This document shows positions 1 through 6,651 of a stretch of DNA of 19,346 bases, piece by piece (position 1 is the first letter of the stretch; each line of letters starts with the position of its first letter). The notes under the pieces were generated by a model. That model was not told where the DNA came from and did not search any database. It saw only the letters and a program-made list of their open reading frames with translations. Origin of the DNA: Bacteroidota bacterium (GTDB lineage Bacteria; Bacteroidota; Bacteroidia; Chitinophagales; Chitinophagaceae); contig JAFAAT010000299.1 in NCBI GenBank assembly GCA_023426425.1, positions 1 through 19,346 of the forward strand, written 5' to 3'. The translations under genes and the position numbers were made by a program.

Positions 1-1
1 C

Positions 2-334
2 CTCCTTCGCCTCGGCGTGCTGTTTTATGAAGAATACCAGGAGGTGCCCTACCTCATACGCGACGGTGCCCTCTCAATCATCGAAGTAAGAAAACTGGTG
101 AAGGAAACGCCTAAATACAACCCCGAAACTGGTGAAAGAATCAACGACAACGGGTACCCGGTCTCCAGGGAAATAGTAAAAAAGAACTGGGAACATAAAC
201 TGGAGCTTAAATACAATCTAAAGCTAGTCTCCGGCCAAAACAACAAAGCCCCCGCGGGTCAAATCAGGGACAAACAAACCCGCCTCCACTACCTCTACGA
301 GCGTCAGCTCCTCGACCGGTACCGAAAAGGCTGA
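2..334 (+). CDS. 3' end of an unrecognised basic protein (partial)
   Basis: The frame is open from the left edge of the window to a TGA at 332-334, so only the C-terminal part (about 110 residues) is visible. A GTG at 17 could be read as a start, but the frame continues upstream without a stop and no ribosome binding site is visible, so truncation by the window is the simpler reading. The protein is hydrophilic and rich in Lys and Arg, with a segment reading KETPKYNPETGER and a basic tail ending DRYRKG. No signal peptide or membrane segment is present. I do not recognise the family and assign no function. It converges on the rhodanese gene across a 78-bp gap in which I see no strong terminator hairpin. 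Confidence 0.6.
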   Translation, partial: LLRLGVLFYEEYQEVPYLIRDGALSIIEVRKLVKETPKYNPETGERINDNGYPVSREIVKKNWEHKLELKYNLKLVSGQNNKAPAGQIRDKQTRLHYLYERQLLDRYRKG

Positions 335-412
335 GTAGATAAACATCTCCATAATCTTTGTTTAATGTAGGTCTGTAGTTTAACCCGGACGCTAAATGTT
401 ATTACCGTCTGC

Positions 413-1063
413 TTATGCAGTAGTCAACACCAGTTGTCCGGATTCTTTTATGGCCTTGAATCCACCGCGGATGTCGAAGATGTTTTTGTAGCCACGGGAT
501 TTGAGGATCGAGGCGTACATCATGGCGCGGGAGCCGCCGCCGCAGTGGACATAATATGTTTCGTTCTGGTCGCCGGGCCCGGGCTTGGTGAGCAGGCTGT
601 CGACGGGGGCGTTGATGGCATTGGCCACATGCTGCTTTTCAAACTCATCTTCACCACGCACATCAATGATCTTTGCATCGCCGGAGGCAGCCACTGTAGT
701 GAGTTCGGATACTTCGATTGACGTGATCTGATCAAGAGCCTTTCCGGCACTGATCCAGGCATTCATGCCACCTTCGAGGTAACCTGCGCAATTTGTGTAG
801 CCAAGACCAGAGAGCAGATTTTCCAATTCCTGCACCTGGCCTGCCTCGGCAACTATCAACAACCTTTGATTGGTATCGGGTACAAGAGTAGTAAGCCACA
901 TGGAAAAGCTGCCCTTGAATTGGATATTGATGGCCCGTGGAACGAACCCGCTACCAAAATCCTGAGGCGCGCGACAGTCGATGATCTGCACGGTCGGTTC
1001 TGAGGCGATTGCTTCAAACAAGTCGGGGCTTAGGGGTTTCAAAATCATCTGTGCTTCTGTCAT
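413..1063 (-). CDS. Tandem rhodanese-domain protein (one inactive, one active domain)
   Basis: A 216-residue cytoplasmic protein built of two rhodanese domains, at about residues 8-108 and 117-212. The second has an intact active loop, CGGGSR, with the candidate persulfide-carrying cysteine at 174, followed by the typical GYKNIFDIRGGF strand. The first keeps the fold signatures (VQIIDCRAPQDF and GYLEGGMNAW) but has VAEAGQ where the catalytic cysteine loop should be, so it is probably inactive. An inactive then an active rhodanese is the arrangement found in the C-terminal half of CstB/Blh-type persulfide dioxygenases, but the N-terminal metallo-beta-lactamase domain is absent here. The likely role is sulfane-sulfur transfer or thiosulfate/persulfide handling. 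It lies 45 bp downstream of a TauE/SafE permease gene on the same strand and is probably cotranscribed with it. The fold is secure; the exact substrate is inference. Confidence 0.88.
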   Translation of the reverse strand: MTEAQMILKPLSPDLFEAIASEPTVQIIDCRAPQDFGSGFVPRAINIQFKGSFSMWLTTLVPDTNQRLLIVAEAGQVQELENLLSGLGYTNCAGYLEGGMNAWISAGKALDQITSIEVSELTTVAASGDAKIIDVRGEDEFEKQHVANAINAPVDSLLTKPGPGDQNETYYVHCGGGSRAMMYASILKSRGYKNIFDIRGGFKAIKESGQLVLTTA

Positions 1064-1108
1064 ATCAACAAATTAAACTGCAAATTTTCTAAATCCTGTG
1101 CTGGATTC

Positions 1109-1915
1109 CTAGCCGACTGCATTGACTGTTTCGACGGCAAGGATGACGATGGCCATGATTAACACAAACCAGCCAAAACCTTTCTTGAGGTTCGCTCCTG
1201 AAATGCGGGTGGCAAGGAGGGAACCCACGAGGATGCCACCGACAGCAATGGCAGTGATTTTCAACAGGAAAACCCAGTCGATGGAATAGTTGCCCAGATC
1301 GCCCGTGAAGCCGATGAGGGAGTTGAGTGCGATTATGAACAAGGAAGTGCCTACAGCAGTTTTCATGGGCAGGCCGACGAGTAGTACCAGTGCGGGCACC
1401 ATGAGGAAGCCACCACCGGCACCGAGAAAACCAGTGACCAGTCCGATGCCGAGTCCATAGCTGAGGAGTTTCAGATTTCTGTGCAAGGAGCTGACAGAAG
1501 CGGGCGCAGGGGGTAGCGCTTTTTTAGTCTTTATCATGGAGAGGGAAGCGAGCAACATGAGCACTGCAAACACGACCATGGTGACTAATGAGAAGCGAAT
1601 TTCGAAGCCATTCACAGTGGCTATTACTTCAGGGATGGCGGGTATCACAAACTTTCTTACCAGGAAAACTGTAGTGATGGATGAAAGTCCAAACAGCAGG
1701 GCGGTGCTGATGCTTAGTTGATTTTTCCGATAGTTGGTGTAGGCACCTACCAGGCTGGTGCATCCTACCACAAAAAGAGAATAAGAGATTGCCTGCACTG
1801 CATCCATACCGAATAAATAGACCAGCACTGGCACTGTGAGAATCGACCCGCCGCCACCAATGAGGGCGAGGGAGACACCGATAAGCACTGCTGCGAAGTA
1901 GCCAAGTAGCTCCAT
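1109..1915 (-). CDS. TauE/SafE family permease (probable sulfite/sulfur-anion exporter)
   Basis: An integral membrane protein of 268 residues from the ATG at 1915, or 273 from an in-frame TTG at 1930. The TTG has an AGGAG 8 nt upstream, which makes it a credible alternative, but the ATG start MELLGYFAAV looks like the usual start of the family. The two halves each begin with a glycine-rich signature, GGGGSILTVPVLVY near residue 20 and GAGGGFLMVPALVL in the middle, as expected for the duplicated TauE/SafE fold, with about eight hydrophobic segments. Family members export sulfite, sulfoacetate or related anions across the inner membrane. The rhodanese gene immediately downstream supports a sulfur role. 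The upstream gene, pnuC, ends 29-44 bp away, depending on the start chosen. The family is clear; the substrate is inferred from context. Confidence 0.88.
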   Translation of the reverse strand: MELLGYFAAVLIGVSLALIGGGGSILTVPVLVYLFGMDAVQAISYSLFVVGCTSLVGAYTNYRKNQLSISTALLFGLSSITTVFLVRKFVIPAIPEVIATVNGFEIRFSLVTMVVFAVLMLLASLSMIKTKKALPPAPASVSSLHRNLKLLSYGLGIGLVTGFLGAGGGFLMVPALVLLVGLPMKTAVGTSLFIIALNSLIGFTGDLGNYSIDWVFLLKITAIAVGGILVGSLLATRISGANLKKGFGWFVLIMAIVILAVETVNAVG

Positions 1916-1959
1916 CCGGTAAAGATGCAAAAAATCTGCTCCTGTGAAGGTGTGGCAAG

Positions 1960-2592
1960 TCAGACGACAGAGGCAGACCTGCTCTGATGGTAAAGCTTTC
2001 GCCAGCGGAAGTAGCCCAAAACAGCCACCACAAAAAGGAAGACCGTGAGGATTGCCGTGAACGGAATTCCTTTATAGAGCTGCAGGGGTACGGCAAGGGC
2101 ATTGGAGATATTGAGCAGGATCCAGTTTTCGACTTTATGCTTAGCCAGCAGCCACATCCCAGCCCAGGCGGTTGCCGAGACAGCGGCATCCCAGAGCGGC
2201 ACGTCAGAGTCTGTGAACCCACGCAGGGTGAGGTAAAGCACCAATCCGCCCAGGAGCACGATGCCAGCGGTGACGACCCAATCGCGGGTGCCGCAGACGG
2301 TAATGGCAACAGCGCTTTGATTTTCATGATTCCTGTTCCAGCGCAACCAGCCGTAGATGCTCATGACCAGGTAGTAGGCATTGAGCCAGCTTTCTGCGTA
2401 CAGACCAGCGGCAGCCATGATGTAGATGAACAGCGCTGTGCTGACAATGCCTGTAGGATAGAGCGCTACGTGGTTTCTGTTGGCGAGTACCACGCTGATC
2501 ATACCGAACAACACGGCTACTGCCTCGAGGGGACCAGTGTTAAGTAACTGTTCCCATACCTGGTTGAAAAGATCCTGTGCATTCATCGGCAT
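1960..2592 (-). CDS. pnuC: PnuC-type nicotinamide riboside (or related vitamin) transporter
   Basis: A 210-residue inner-membrane protein with about seven hydrophobic segments. PnuC hallmarks are WLNAYYLVMSIYGWLRW near residues 69-85, and the late WDAAVSATAWAGMWLLAKHK stretch followed by KVENWILLNISN at 153-164, which supplies the aromatic and asparagine residues lining the substrate site. The family imports nicotinamide riboside by facilitated diffusion for NAD salvage; some Bacteroidota relatives are thought to carry thiamine or other vitamins. I saw no TPP riboswitch in the 60-bp upstream gap, so a thiamine role has no support here. The start is MPMNAQ at 2592, with a second ATG two codons later at 2586. 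It is first in a likely pnuC-tauE-rhodanese operon and divergent from the sugar dehydrogenase gene. Confidence 0.87.
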   Translation of the reverse strand: MPMNAQDLFNQVWEQLLNTGPLEAVAVLFGMISVVLANRNHVALYPTGIVSTALFIYIMAAAGLYAESWLNAYYLVMSIYGWLRWNRNHENQSAVAITVCGTRDWVVTAGIVLLGGLVLYLTLRGFTDSDVPLWDAAVSATAWAGMWLLAKHKVENWILLNISNALAVPLQLYKGIPFTAILTVFLFVVAVLGYFRWRKLYHQSRSASVV

Positions 2593-2652
2593 AAAAATAG
2601 TGGTCGGTGCGGAAAGAGATCCAATCAGTTAACTTAGTAATAAAATCGTCCT

Positions 2653-4008
2653 ATGAAGCGAGTAGCACTCATGCTTTTAATTGCCTGTGTATTTGGCAGT
2701 TGCACCAGTTCCAGTGCACAAATGACGAGTCGTGTGGTGCGCGATTCATTGTTTATCCCGTGGGAGATGGTTTGGAGCCCGGACAATACCATCTGGTTTA
2801 CCCAGAAGAATGGATATATCTGCAGGCTGGAACCTGTCTCGGGGATGATAGATACGATTTACCATGAACCAGAAACCGTGATACAAAGTGAAGGTGGGAT
2901 GATGGGACTGGCGCTGCACCCGGACTTCCCGGCGGAGCCCTATGTCTATGTGGGCTATAATTATAACCAGGGTGGATACCGGGAGAAGATTGTGCGGTAC
3001 ACTTATGCAAACAATACCCTTCAGAGTCCGCAGGTGTTGATTGACAATATTGCGGCGTCCAGTATACACAATGGCTGCCGGTTGCTGATTGTGGGAGATA
3101 AGCTATTCATCACTACCGGAGACGCAGCTAACCAGTCGCTGCCACAGGATGTGAGTTCGCTGAATGGAAAGGTTTTGCGCATCAACCTGGACGGCAGTAT
3201 TCCGGCGGATAACCCGATACCAGGAAGTGCGGTATGGTCGTGGGGGCACAGGAATGCGCAGGGGCTGATTTATGCAAATAATATCCTGTACAGCTCGGAA
3301 CATGGTCCGGCCACAGACGATGAGTTGAACATCATTGAGAAGGGAAGGAACTATGGCTGGCCGGAGGTAAGGGGTTATTGCAACACCAGTTCGGAGATTA
3401 CGTTTTGTAATGACTCGAATGTGGTGGAGCCATTGATGGCGTGGACACCTACGATAGCGGTGGGCGGCATCGACTGGTATGATCATGGGATGTTTCCGGC
3501 GCTGCAGCAGTCGATACTGATGGTGACCTTGAAGGACCAGACGCTGTACCAGCTGAAGTTGAACAGTACGTTTGATTCGGTGGTGAGTGCCACGGAAGTG
3601 AGTGGAATCAGTTTTGGGAGGCTGAGGGATATACTGGTGGCGCCGAATGGACGGATCTATATTTCGACCAGCAATTCGAGTGCGGGAGGTACAGGCAGCA
3701 TGGTGGATAAGATAATTGAGCTGTTTGATCCGAACTTTACCAATGTGCAGCAGGTGGGGCGTACCGGAGATCTGGCTATATATCCCAATCCTGCCGGAGC
3801 ATTTACGGTGGTGACAGTGCCTGTGTCGCTGAGCGCTTTGCCGACGGAGTATACGGTTTATGAAGCGAGTGGCAGTGTGGTGATGAAGGGAATGTTGTCG
3901 TCGCATAGTGAGATTATTGAGACGGGTGTGTTAGCGGCGGGAGCGTACCAGGTAGTGGTTCGTGGGAAGGATGGCGGCGTGTATAGAGGAAGGATTATGA
4001 AACATTAA
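2653..4008 (+). CDS. Secreted PQQ-dependent sugar dehydrogenase (GSDH family) with T9SS sorting domain
   Basis: A 451-residue exported protein. Residues 1-22 are a signal sequence. Residues 25-362 form the six-bladed beta-propeller of soluble glucose/sorbosone dehydrogenases, with GLALHPDF (85-92), the catalytic-His region IHNGCR (H139), FITTGD (152-157), SWGHRNAQGL (196-205), SSEHGP (214-219) and GRNYGWPEV (231-239), all characteristic of the PQQ and calcium site. Residues about 373-451, starting with LAIYPNPAG, are a type A C-terminal sorting domain for type IX secretion, which ends in the basic tail GRIMKH. It probably oxidises aldose sugars to lactones outside the cell. Two oddities are the catalytic motif HNGCR where relatives usually have HNGGR, and a signal peptide that could be read either as lipoprotein (FGSC, Cys17) or as signal peptidase I (SSAQ). 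It stands alone on this strand, before tRNA-Phe. Confidence 0.88.
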   Translation: MKRVALMLLIACVFGSCTSSSAQMTSRVVRDSLFIPWEMVWSPDNTIWFTQKNGYICRLEPVSGMIDTIYHEPETVIQSEGGMMGLALHPDFPAEPYVYVGYNYNQGGYREKIVRYTYANNTLQSPQVLIDNIAASSIHNGCRLLIVGDKLFITTGDAANQSLPQDVSSLNGKVLRINLDGSIPADNPIPGSAVWSWGHRNAQGLIYANNILYSSEHGPATDDELNIIEKGRNYGWPEVRGYCNTSSEITFCNDSNVVEPLMAWTPTIAVGGIDWYDHGMFPALQQSILMVTLKDQTLYQLKLNSTFDSVVSATEVSGISFGRLRDILVAPNGRIYISTSNSSAGGTGSMVDKIIELFDPNFTNVQQVGRTGDLAIYPNPAGAFTVVTVPVSLSALPTEYTVYEASGSVVMKGMLSSHSEIIETGVLAAGAYQVVVRGKDGGVYRGRIMKH

Positions 4009-4021
4009 TTATCAGGAGGTT

Positions 4022-4052
4022 TTTGGAAATCTGGAGAAGAGTCCTATTTTTG
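4022..4052 (+). promoter_or_regulatory. Bacteroidota-type promoter for tRNA-Phe
   Basis: TTTG at 4022-4025 and TATTTTTG at 4045-4052 match the Bacteroidota -33 (TTTG) and -7 (TAnnTTTG) elements, with a 19-bp spacer, which is the usual distance. The predicted transcription start falls around 4057-4060, a few bases before the tRNA at 4065. This is the best promoter match in the window. Confidence 0.72.
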
Positions 4053-4064
4053 CCATCCCAAAAC

Positions 4065-4137
4065 GGTGCGGTAGCTCAGTTGGTAGAGCAAAGGACTGAA
4101 AATCCTTGTGTCGCCGGTTCGATTCCGGCCCACACCA
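4065..4137 (+). tRNA. tRNA-Phe (anticodon GAA)
   Basis: A full cloverleaf can be drawn: acceptor 5' strand GGTGCGG (4065-4071), D stem GCTC/GAGC, anticodon stem AAGGA/TCCTT around the loop CTGAAAA with anticodon GAA at 4098-4100, variable loop GTGTC, T stem GCCGG/CCGGC around TTCGATT, and acceptor 3' strand CCACACC with discriminator A at 4137. The acceptor stem has one C-A mismatch at the fifth pair (4069 against 4132). The bases after the discriminator are CAG, so CCA is not encoded. A promoter lies just upstream and a terminator just downstream, so it is probably transcribed on its own. Confidence 0.95.
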
Positions 4138-4148
4138 CAGCAAAATGA

Positions 4149-4182
4149 AGCGATTACGAGTGAGACTTGTAGTCGCTTTTTT
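4149..4182 (+). terminator. Rho-independent terminator of tRNA-Phe
   Basis: AGCGATTACGAGT (4149-4161) pairs with ACTTGTAGTCGCT (4165-4177) over 13 positions, two of them G-T wobbles, across a 3-nt GAG loop. The stem is followed by a run of T to 4182. It lies 11 bp after the tRNA. Confidence 0.85.
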
Positions 4183-4540
4183 CGTCTGAGGTTGTTTGGG
4201 TAACATTATTGTAGGATTTGAATCTCCGGAATGAAGCTACAGAGCGGTAGCCCCTGATGGGGCATGACCAGGGTTGTGTGAATGATTGCTACAGAGCGGT
4301 AGCTCCTGGCGGGGACATGGCCAGTGTATCGCAGATGATTTTCCACAGAGTGGTAGACCTACGTGTCCGGGGCTGAAGCCCCGGAATGAAAACATTGGGA
4401 TGAAAGCGTAGCGGTGTTGAAAGGTGGGGCTAAAGCCCCTACAGGATTACAGCCTGACCCCCGGGCTAAAGCCCGGGGCTAATGGGTCCACACAGCTACA
4501 GAGCGGTAGCCCCATTTCGGTACAGCTTATAGGATATAAC
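4183..4540. repeat. Non-coding region with clustered palindromes and a repeated 16-mer (REP/REPIN-like)
   Basis: There is no convincing gene in this 358-bp stretch. The 16-mer GCTACAGAGCGGTAGC, itself a hairpin with a GCTAC/GTAGC stem, occurs exactly at 4236-4251, 4288-4303 and 4495-4510, with a decayed copy at 4343-4356. The first two copies continue as about 40-bp related units ending near 4275 and 4328. Between them lie three perfect palindromes sharing the core GGGCT(A/G)AAGCCC: 4366-4385 (stem TCCGGGGCT), 4426-4439 (stem GGGGCT) and 4459-4478 (stem CCCCGGGCT). This composition is typical of dispersed palindromic intergenic elements. Genome copy number cannot be judged from here. Confidence 0.75.
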
Positions 4541-5608
4541 TTATCCCTGCGAATACCAACTTCCTTTACCTACTCCATGTCGCCTGATTTGCCCTGCTGC
4601 CAGCAGACCTTCCAGGTGTTTTTTGATCGTGTTCCTGTTTGCACCGGTGAGCACCACAGCTTCCGCCACCGTAATCCGTCCTCGGGACTTTATTAGCTCC
4701 AGGATCTGCCCGGAAAGCTGTGGCAGTTGCGTGAGCAGCAATCTTTCACGCTCGATTTTCACTTCAAGACGCTGCTTCTGCTTCTGCAGGGCTTTAATAA
4801 AAAACAATACCCAAGGCTGCCAATCAGGTTTGTCTTCCTTAAGGGTTTTCTGTGTCTGGCGCAGCGACAGATAATAGGCCTCCTTGCTGTGTTCGATCAC
4901 TGCTTCCAGCGAGCTATAGGGCACATATGCATAGCCGGATTTCAACAGCAGGAAGGTAGTAAGCACCCTCGACAACCGGCCGTTGCCATCCTGGAAGGGA
5001 TGGATTTCCAGGAACACTAAAACGAATGCAGCTATTATGATTAGTGAATGGATCTTTTTTTCAGCAAGCGCCTGTTGTGCCCATTCTACCAGCGCAGTCA
5101 TGCGCATAGGGGTTTCAAAGGGACTGGCAGTTTGAAAGATAATGCCGAGGCTCTTTCCGTCAGGATCAAATGCCTCTACGTGATTTGGTGAAGTTTTATA
5201 TTTTCCCCGATGCCAATAGTCCTTTTCACTGTAACGCAAGAGTTCCTGGTGCAGCTGCAGGATGTAGTTTTCAGTCAGTGGAATGGACTCATAATTTAAA
5301 AATATCAAATTCATGACGTCGGAATATCCTGCTACTTCCTGTTCATCTCTGCTTGCAAATTGATGTACCTGAAGGTTCGTTATTAGGCGTTCAACTTCGG
5401 CATCGCTAAGTTTGCTGCCTTCTATTCGGGTAGACGAACCAATGCTTTCTATTGTCGCCACGCGTTTCAATGCGGAAAGTTGCTCCGGAGCCAGAGATCC
5501 CAATGCACGCCAGGCACCTTTAAACTCATCAATCTCTGCAATGAGCGACAGAATCTCTGGAGTAATAACCAGGCTGCGCAAGTTCACCATACCCATAAAG
5601 TTACCCAT
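4541..5608 (-). CDS. Fic-domain protein (probable AMPylase) with N-terminal inhibitory helix and C-terminal winged helix
   Basis: A 355-residue protein. The Fic core carries the complete motif HPFQDGNGRLSR (203-214), with catalytic His203 and the anion-binding GNGR, so it should be able to transfer AMP or a similar group from a nucleotide to a hydroxyl side chain. An N-terminal inhibitory motif SSTRIEG (58-64) fits [ST]xxxE[GN], with Glu63, which places it in the class with a built-in N-terminal inhibitory helix. Residues about 295-352 look like a winged helix-turn-helix (ITVAEAVVLTGANRNTIKKHLEGL), suggesting DNA binding and possible autoregulation. No separate antitoxin gene is adjacent. Starts at 5608, 5596 and 5590 are all possible. 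The first two ATGs lie inside a repeat array, so MVNLRSLVITPEIL at 5590 may be the true start. The target is unknown. Confidence 0.9.
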   Translation of the reverse strand: MGNFMGMVNLRSLVITPEILSLIAEIDEFKGAWRALGSLAPEQLSALKRVATIESIGSSTRIEGSKLSDAEVERLITNLQVHQFASRDEQEVAGYSDVMNLIFLNYESIPLTENYILQLHQELLRYSEKDYWHRGKYKTSPNHVEAFDPDGKSLGIIFQTASPFETPMRMTALVEWAQQALAEKKIHSLIIIAAFVLVFLEIHPFQDGNGRLSRVLTTFLLLKSGYAYVPYSSLEAVIEHSKEAYYLSLRQTQKTLKEDKPDWQPWVLFFIKALQKQKQRLEVKIERERLLLTQLPQLSGQILELIKSRGRITVAEAVVLTGANRNTIKKHLEGLLAAGQIRRHGVGKGSWYSQG

Positions 5609-5671
5609 AAATATCCATATATGGTGTGGATACCCATAAAATTATCCATAAATACCCATAAATGTCGTGGA
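5590..5671. repeat. Two tandem 41-bp repeats, each holding three 10-bp iterons, over the fic start (candidate operator)
   Basis: The 10-mer TA(C/T)CCATAAA starts at 5590, 5602, 5631, 5643 and 5653, with a variant TATCCATAT at 5612. The distances 12, 10, 19, 12 and 10 show a 41-bp unit (5590-5630) followed directly by a diverged copy (5631-5671), both ending in GTGGA. On the fic strand the iteron reads TTTATGGGTA. The array covers the presumed promoter and the first codons of the longest fic reading frame. Because the Fic protein ends in a winged helix, the array is a good candidate for its own binding site. Confidence 0.7.
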
Positions 5672-5822
5672 GTTGAGACTGAGGGCGGTTGACTAATAAG
5701 GGAATGGTCGGGAGTGACAAAAGCTAGTCGAGCTTGAAACTGAGGTGTCAGATTTGTACCTTGGGTTTGTTCCCGGTGGCAGGCTGCGATGCTGTCGCTA
5801 TAAAAATCGGGGATAAAGTTTC

Positions 5823-6641
5823 ATGAGCAGTTCAAATCCATATATCATCGAAGGAGGGCTGGCGGGAAAGAAGCGCCTGAATGTGCTGGCTGAAGTGCTT
5901 GAAGATTCTACAAGCCGGTTACTAAAACAAGCCGGCATACGTGAGGGCATGAGGTTCCTGGACCTGGGGTGTGGCGGGGGGCATGTGTCAAGGATGGCGG
6001 CAAAGCTGCTGGGGGATAGTGGTTCTGTAACTGCGGTGGACTTTGATGCTGAGATTGTTGCACTGGCCCAGCAGGATGCAGAAGACGAAGGACTCAAGAA
6101 CATCAGCTTTCAGTCGGGCAGTGCCTATGACGTCGACTATAACGGAGTTTTTGATGTGGCTTACTCGCGGTTTTTGCTGTCTCATCTTAACGAGCCTGAG
6201 AAGGTGATCCGCAATATGAGGCGGGCAGTGAAACCGGGTGGGAAGGTGGTTATTGAGGATATTGATTTTAGCGGTCATTATTGTTATCCTAAGTGCACAG
6301 CGTTTGATAAATATGTGGAGCTCTTCGTAAAAGCGGCGGCAAACAATGGGCAGAATGCCAATATAGGTTTGTCGCTGTACAGCATGTGCCGGCAGGAGGG
6401 GTTGCTCCAGGTGGAGTATGATGTGGTTCAGCCATCCTTTGCTATGAGTCAGGGCAAGTGGATGGCCTGGCTGACCCTGGACAGGATTAGTGGCACTCTT
6501 AAGAGCCAGGGTCTGGCGACGGAAGAGGAGGTCGCCGGAATGCTTTCGGAGCTGGAAGCATTTACTAATGATCCGCACACAATTATTTCCCTACCCCGGA
6601 TATTCAGGGTCTGGGGACAAGCACCGGGCCTTGGTGACTAA
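5823..6641 (+). CDS. Class I SAM-dependent methyltransferase
   Basis: A 272-residue soluble protein. The Rossmann-fold methyltransferase core begins with FLDLGCGGGHVSRMA (motif I, SAM binding, about residues 45-59), followed by VTAVDFDAEIV (acidic residue for the ribose), then GVFDVAYSRFLLSHL and the post-motif VKPGGKVVIEDIDF. The C-terminal third is the variable substrate region and gives no clear match to a named enzyme, so the acceptor is unknown. The start ATG at 5823 gives MSSSNPYIIEGG. No close same-strand neighbour exists. The 214 bp upstream hold the fic iterons, and the gene converges on the PspC gene with only a 10-bp gap. Confidence 0.85.
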   Translation: MSSSNPYIIEGGLAGKKRLNVLAEVLEDSTSRLLKQAGIREGMRFLDLGCGGGHVSRMAAKLLGDSGSVTAVDFDAEIVALAQQDAEDEGLKNISFQSGSAYDVDYNGVFDVAYSRFLLSHLNEPEKVIRNMRRAVKPGGKVVIEDIDFSGHYCYPKCTAFDKYVELFVKAAANNGQNANIGLSLYSMCRQEGLLQVEYDVVQPSFAMSQGKWMAWLTLDRISGTLKSQGLATEEEVAGMLSELEAFTNDPHTIISLPRIFRVWGQAPGLGD

Positions 6642-6651
6642 TCGTTTCTAA

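Noticed and set aside
1916..1930. TTG start for the TauE/SafE gene
   Set aside because: It has a well-spaced AGGAG, so it cannot be excluded, but the ATG at 1915 gives the usual family N-terminus. I kept the ATG and noted the alternative.
1629..2327. A 232-residue minus-strand frame across pnuC and the TauE gene
   Set aside because: It lies in another frame of two genes with clear family motifs, and its own translation is Ser/Pro/Arg-rich with no recognisable domain.
3103..3906. A 267-residue minus-strand frame opposite the sugar dehydrogenase
   Set aside because: Its His/Arg-rich composition is typical of an antisense shadow, and the plus strand has a complete, motif-rich gene.
4012..4206. 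A 64-residue minus-strand reading frame over the tRNA
   Set aside because: It is antisense to tRNA-Phe and its terminator. Its CGPESNRRHKDFQSFALPTELPHR-like text is the well-known false protein produced by tRNA genes.
4236..4510. A CRISPR-like array from the repeated 16-mer
   Set aside because: The spacing is irregular (52 bp, then about 55 and 152 bp), the repeats are short, spacer regions are partly related to each other, and no cas gene is present.
4065..5608. An integrated island at tRNA-Phe carrying fic
   Set aside because: I found no second copy of the tRNA 3' end and no integrase in the window, so there is no evidence for integration at this tRNA.
4541..5608. Fic protein as half of a toxin-antitoxin pair
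   Set aside because: No small antitoxin gene flanks it, and the protein carries its own N-terminal inhibitory motif, which fits a self-inhibited Fic better.
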